From Apteryx mantelli (Eukaryota > Chordata > Aves > Apterygiformes > Apterygidae), in assembly GCF_036417845.1 (NCBI RefSeq), contig NC_089981.1, positions 65,251,268 through 65,315,267 of the forward strand: DNA of 64,000 nucleotides, read 5' to 3'. Made by a program: the position numbers and the translations under genes. Below are positions 60,764 to 64,000 of the stretch, in pieces (position 1 is the first letter of the stretch; each line of letters begins with the position of its first letter). The notes beneath the pieces were generated by a model, which was not told the DNA's origin, did no database searches, and saw only the letters and a list, made by a program, of their open reading frames with translations.

Positions 60764-61474
60764 CCCGTCACAAGCCCGGCGGGGCCGCTCTCACCCGGGC
60801 GCCGCGCCGCGCCGAGCCCCGGGCAGCGGAGCGGGGCCTCGCGGGCGGCTCCCTCGTGCCGCCGGCGGAGCCGGACCCGCGGCGCCGCCTCCCGCCCCGC
60901 CGAGGGCGGCGGGCGCCGCCGCAGCGGCCGGCAAGGCTGGCTGCCCCCGGCGCTCAGGGGACGGCCCCCTTCTCCTCTCCTCCACGCGGGGCTTTTAAAC
61001 CGCCTCGCGGAGCTCGCTTCACATTTCCCACGGAGAGGGGAAGAAAAAAATAATAATTAAAAAAAAGTCCCCTAACGCCAACCCCCGGACTTTCAGCCAC
61101 GAGGCAGAGAAGAAAGTTTAGCATATTCAGGGTTGACATTTTCTGATCGCCCCAATTTTACAAATGAAAAAGCACAGCGAAACAATGCTAGCGAGGAAAC
61201 GGACCCAGCATGTTCACTAACTCCTCAGCACAGCTCTCTCCACGAGTAACTTTGTTTTAGAGGTCTTCACCAACATGCTAGAGCTACAGCATCCTCTTGC
61301 TCTCTGCTGCTTCCACTGAGCCCCCTGCTATCTACATGGGCAGGTGCAGTCTAGACATTGCACCATCCATGTCTAATTTAAGGGGACTTAAGCCAGCTGA
61401 ACCAGGCAAAGCTATTAATAAGAGCTCAGAAGACATTTCGTGTGTGTTAAACATGTTCAGGATGACAACATCTC

Positions 61475-61480
61475 TTTATT
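61475..61480 (-). terminator. Minus-strand poly(A) signal AATAAA
   Basis: tttatt on +, AATAAA on the minus strand, followed on that strand by a T/G-containing 'gagatgttgtcatcctg'. It lies 0.9 kb upstream of the NGB start codon and could end the 3' UTR of the next minus-strand gene (POMT2 by synteny). No exon of that gene is visible in the window. Confidence 0.35.
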
Positions 61481-62576
61481 GTTCAGATGAAGGGAAACAC
61501 TGCTTTTAGTTTGGTCCAGGGATTTAGGCAGCAAGGAGGAAACTTACAGAGGGAGCAACCAAGGTCTCAAGCAGCACAGCAGAAACCTGGAGTACCAGAA
61601 GCAGTCATGCAAGCTGAGGTTTTCAGAAGCATGCAAGCAACACAAAAGCACAAATGTTTCCGAAATAACAATTGTGCTGATCTTACTGCAAGTTTTGGTA
61701 CTATACACAAGACTCATTTCTTGTAATTAGGAGAGAAGATGGAAAACTGGGAACCAAACCAGGAGCACATTGATTCAGTGTAGGCAGCAGTGAGGCTCTT
61801 CTCTTTGGAGCACTGAAGTTCATCCCTGAAAGTAGGCAAGTTCAATGACACAATGCTACATTATCAGTCCCAGCCCAATCTCATCTCCCATGGGCCTTCC
61901 TCCTAAAGGGCCAGTTCTCCACCAGTCTAATGGCACTGCTTGCAGTGATAGCAGGAGACTGGACCTTTGAGGCCACTACTGTCTCCTGTAAATTCCCATG
62001 CTCAATACCATCATCCTTCAGATCATGGCAGGCATGTCCAGGAAACATTTTCACTGTTGGTCAGTGATGACTGCATCAGGTGTGATGGATGAGACAGTGC
62101 ATTGCATCAGAGCTGTTCAAACCAAACCTGCAGCTAAGACAGTGGGAGAAGGAAAGTAACATGGGTGTAGACAATTGTGGCTCTCTTCTGAGCTTGTCTG
62201 CCCCTTTGCTGCTTCTCTGAGCATCATTACAGTTTCAGGAGAACAACTCTGTTCCAGACCTGCTGTCTCTGGGCACAGGACACCCTCCCTGGTGTGTGCA
62301 GCACAAGACACACAACACCCAGCTCCTGTTCAGCCCAGCAGGATCCAGGCTCTGGTCTCACACCAGCTCATTGCTATACCAATGGCTTTCTTTTGGCTCC
62401 AGCACAATGGGAGGTAGGACAACCAGCAGAACTGCCTGTACTGAAGGATGAAGGTATGTGGGGAACAAGCTGAACATCACAAAGACCACATCAGTGCATC
62501 TGTTGAAAACAGAAGTCAGTGTGCCCCATTGCCAGCAATTTTCCCATCCATTCTTCCTAATTTGGTGTCCCCCTCA

Positions 62577-62597
62577 CCCCCCCCCCCAAAAAAAAAA
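62577..62597. repeat. C11-A10 simple repeat
   Basis: Eleven C run directly into ten A on the + strand; no gene context. Confidence 0.85.
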
Positions 62598-64000
62598 TTG
62601 CAGCTCCGAGTCACTCCCTCTGCAAGCAAGCAGGACCCCAGGGCAGTACTCGGGCAGCAGGCTGCTTATCCACAAACTCTCCCTCTTTCCTCCAAACCTC
62701 TACTCAGCCTCCACTGGGAAAAATAGCACCCATGGTCCTCAACACAGGTGAGGCTCAGGTCTCCCACAGAGCCTGTGCTCAATGCTAAGCATCCTGCTAA
62801 GATCAGGCCCAGCATTTTCAGCTGAGAACAGGAACTCAAAACACTTTTCCAGGTAAGGCAAGATGGTCAGAATCACTGATCTCTGTTAAAAATACAGCAT
62901 TTTAGCTCTCGTAATAACTAAGAAAAGCCTGAAAAAATTATGATCGCTACACATGTAAATTCTTGGAAAATGGAGGATAAATAACAAGCATTCAACATTA
63001 AAGAAAAGTCATGAACTGCAAGTCAATGTTATTTTGGAGGCTTGCCTGGGGGTTGGAACTTGCAAGTTGACAACACTCAGTGTTTCCTGCTGTTGGCCAC
63101 CATCTCCTGATCCACAACAAGCTCACATTAAAATCAGTCTCTGGGCTGTATGGTTGCAAAGAAAACATTTACAACAGGAACCAAAGGTGAATCAGTGCAG
63201 AGACACCTGCTGAAGCTGCAAGGAGTCTGAAAGAGCAGCTAGGAGAGAAGTGGGAAATACCAGGTTAATCTAAGCAGGCAGACTAACACAAGCCCAGCAA
63301 TGACAAAGCAAACATTAACCTTTAGCTATCTTGTGGCTGATCAAGCACATAAGTAAAAAACATTAAGTGTCATCCTATCTGCATCTGCACAAACTACTCT
63401 GAATGACATTTCAGCTTGTTGTCACAATCACATAGCCATGGTGCTTTACCAGAGCCTGGTAGACCCTACCAGACCCTACCAATAAGAAATGAGAGCAGAA
63501 CAGCAAGGGAGCACTGTGCTAACAGAATGCTGTAAGGGAGAGTGGAGAGCCCTAACTAGATGTAGGATACCAAGAAACAGATTCAAAGGATATACATGCA
63601 ATCAGAGCAGCAACCTGGGCTGAATATTTGCCTAGCAACATTTCGGATATATTCAGAGCCAGATGAAAGGAGTGGAAGAGAAGCACAACAGAAGCGGGTT
63701 ATTGTAGTAGGAACGATCAGATCCTGAATATGAGCAAGATGGATACAGAAAATGCACACACACCCTGGAAATGCAGGAGATGAAGATGGGTGAAACAGGG
63801 AGACAGCATGGTGATTCTTCCTAAAGCTTAGCTGGGATCTGGGATGCCTTCCTTTGGGTCAATGCAGGTATCGTACCAGGTATCATAAGGCCAGCAAACA
63901 AATGCAGATTTAGCTGTTGCCTCTGATGGAAAGGGTGTCTCAGACAATAGCAATGAAGCCATTGGGTAATGGGAATTGGTGGCTTTTGTCCCAGGTTTTG

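Larger units (their letters stand above)
60380..60995 (-). promoter_or_regulatory. NGB: NGB CpG-island promoter
   Basis: About 600 bases of dense CpG and G+C covering NGB exon 1 and the DNA upstream of it, falling off sharply to an A/T-rich stretch at 61040-61065. No TATA box is evident, as expected for a CpG-island promoter. It also contains a six-unit CGG repeat. Confidence 0.85.
61000..64000. other. Right flank, no coding exon supported
   Basis: No frame here matches a protein I recognise. In mammals POMT2 follows NGB on the same strand, so its 3' end is expected on this side. I looked for its C-terminal coding end on the minus strand and did not find it. Contents: a minus-strand AATAAA at 61475-61480, a C11-A10 tract at 62577-62597 and a small tandem repeat (agaccctacc) near 63460-63480. 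Confidence 0.5.

Noticed and set aside
60487-60771. N-terminally extended neuroglobin frame starting at 60771
   Set aside because: The upstream start is GTG, not ATG, and the added part is low-complexity. The ATG at 60594 has an ideal context and matches known NGB N-termini.
61000-64000. POMT2 coding exons on the minus strand
   Set aside because: I looked for the conserved C-terminal end expected by synteny and did not find it; only a poly(A) hexamer remains as weak support.

Overview
The window is nuclear DNA from an amniote vertebrate. I favour a sauropsid (bird, crocodilian or turtle): the two genes are compact, the transposon remnants are of the CR1/L3 LINE type plus worn MIR-like SINEs, and there are no primate- or rodent-type repeats. 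I did not see the short tail typical of young avian CR1 copies, so the class within sauropsids stays open.

Two protein-coding genes can be read completely, and they converge. TMEM63C, an OSCA/TMEM63-family membrane channel protein, is on the + strand with 22 coding exons from 31028 to 46661. They join without a frame break into 830 residues, and every intron is GT-AG. NGB (neuroglobin) is on the - strand with 4 coding exons from 60594 down to 55584, giving 160 residues. Both haem-ligand histidines are present, and so is the central intron at helix position E11 that marks neuroglobin genes. TMEM63C followed by NGB in the opposite direction is the same order as on human chromosome 14q24.3, which supports calling this the TMEM63C paralogue.

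Layout: 1-5640 is a left flank with no gene I can support. 5640-6360 is a strong CpG island with two good splice donors, probably a promoter and a non-coding first exon; TMEM63C is the nearest gene downstream, about 25 kb away. 6360-31004 has no coding exon I recognise and is probably TMEM63C intron 1; it holds an AT-rich block (10.2-11.4 kb) and several worn SINEs. 31-46.7 kb is the TMEM63C coding part, with a decayed CR1/L3 LINE in coding intron 3. 46.7-50.15 kb is its probable 3' UTR, with two poly(A) signals. 49.4-52.1 kb carries a cluster of long C or G runs. 53.57-55.6 kb holds the NGB 3' UTR with poly(A) signals. 55.58-60.6 kb is NGB, and 60.4-61.0 kb is its CpG-island promoter. 61-64 kb has no coding exon I can support; a minus-strand AATAAA at 61475 could end the next gene, which in mammals is POMT2.

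The genes are neighbours by conserved synteny, not an operon. I found no CRISPR array, tRNA, rRNA, intact mobile element or evidently new molecular system. The points most worth checking are extra cysteines in NGB, the distant CpG island with a five-unit GGGGCC repeat, the homopolymer cluster, the convergent poly(A) signals and a skippable Ser/Thr-rich TMEM63C exon.
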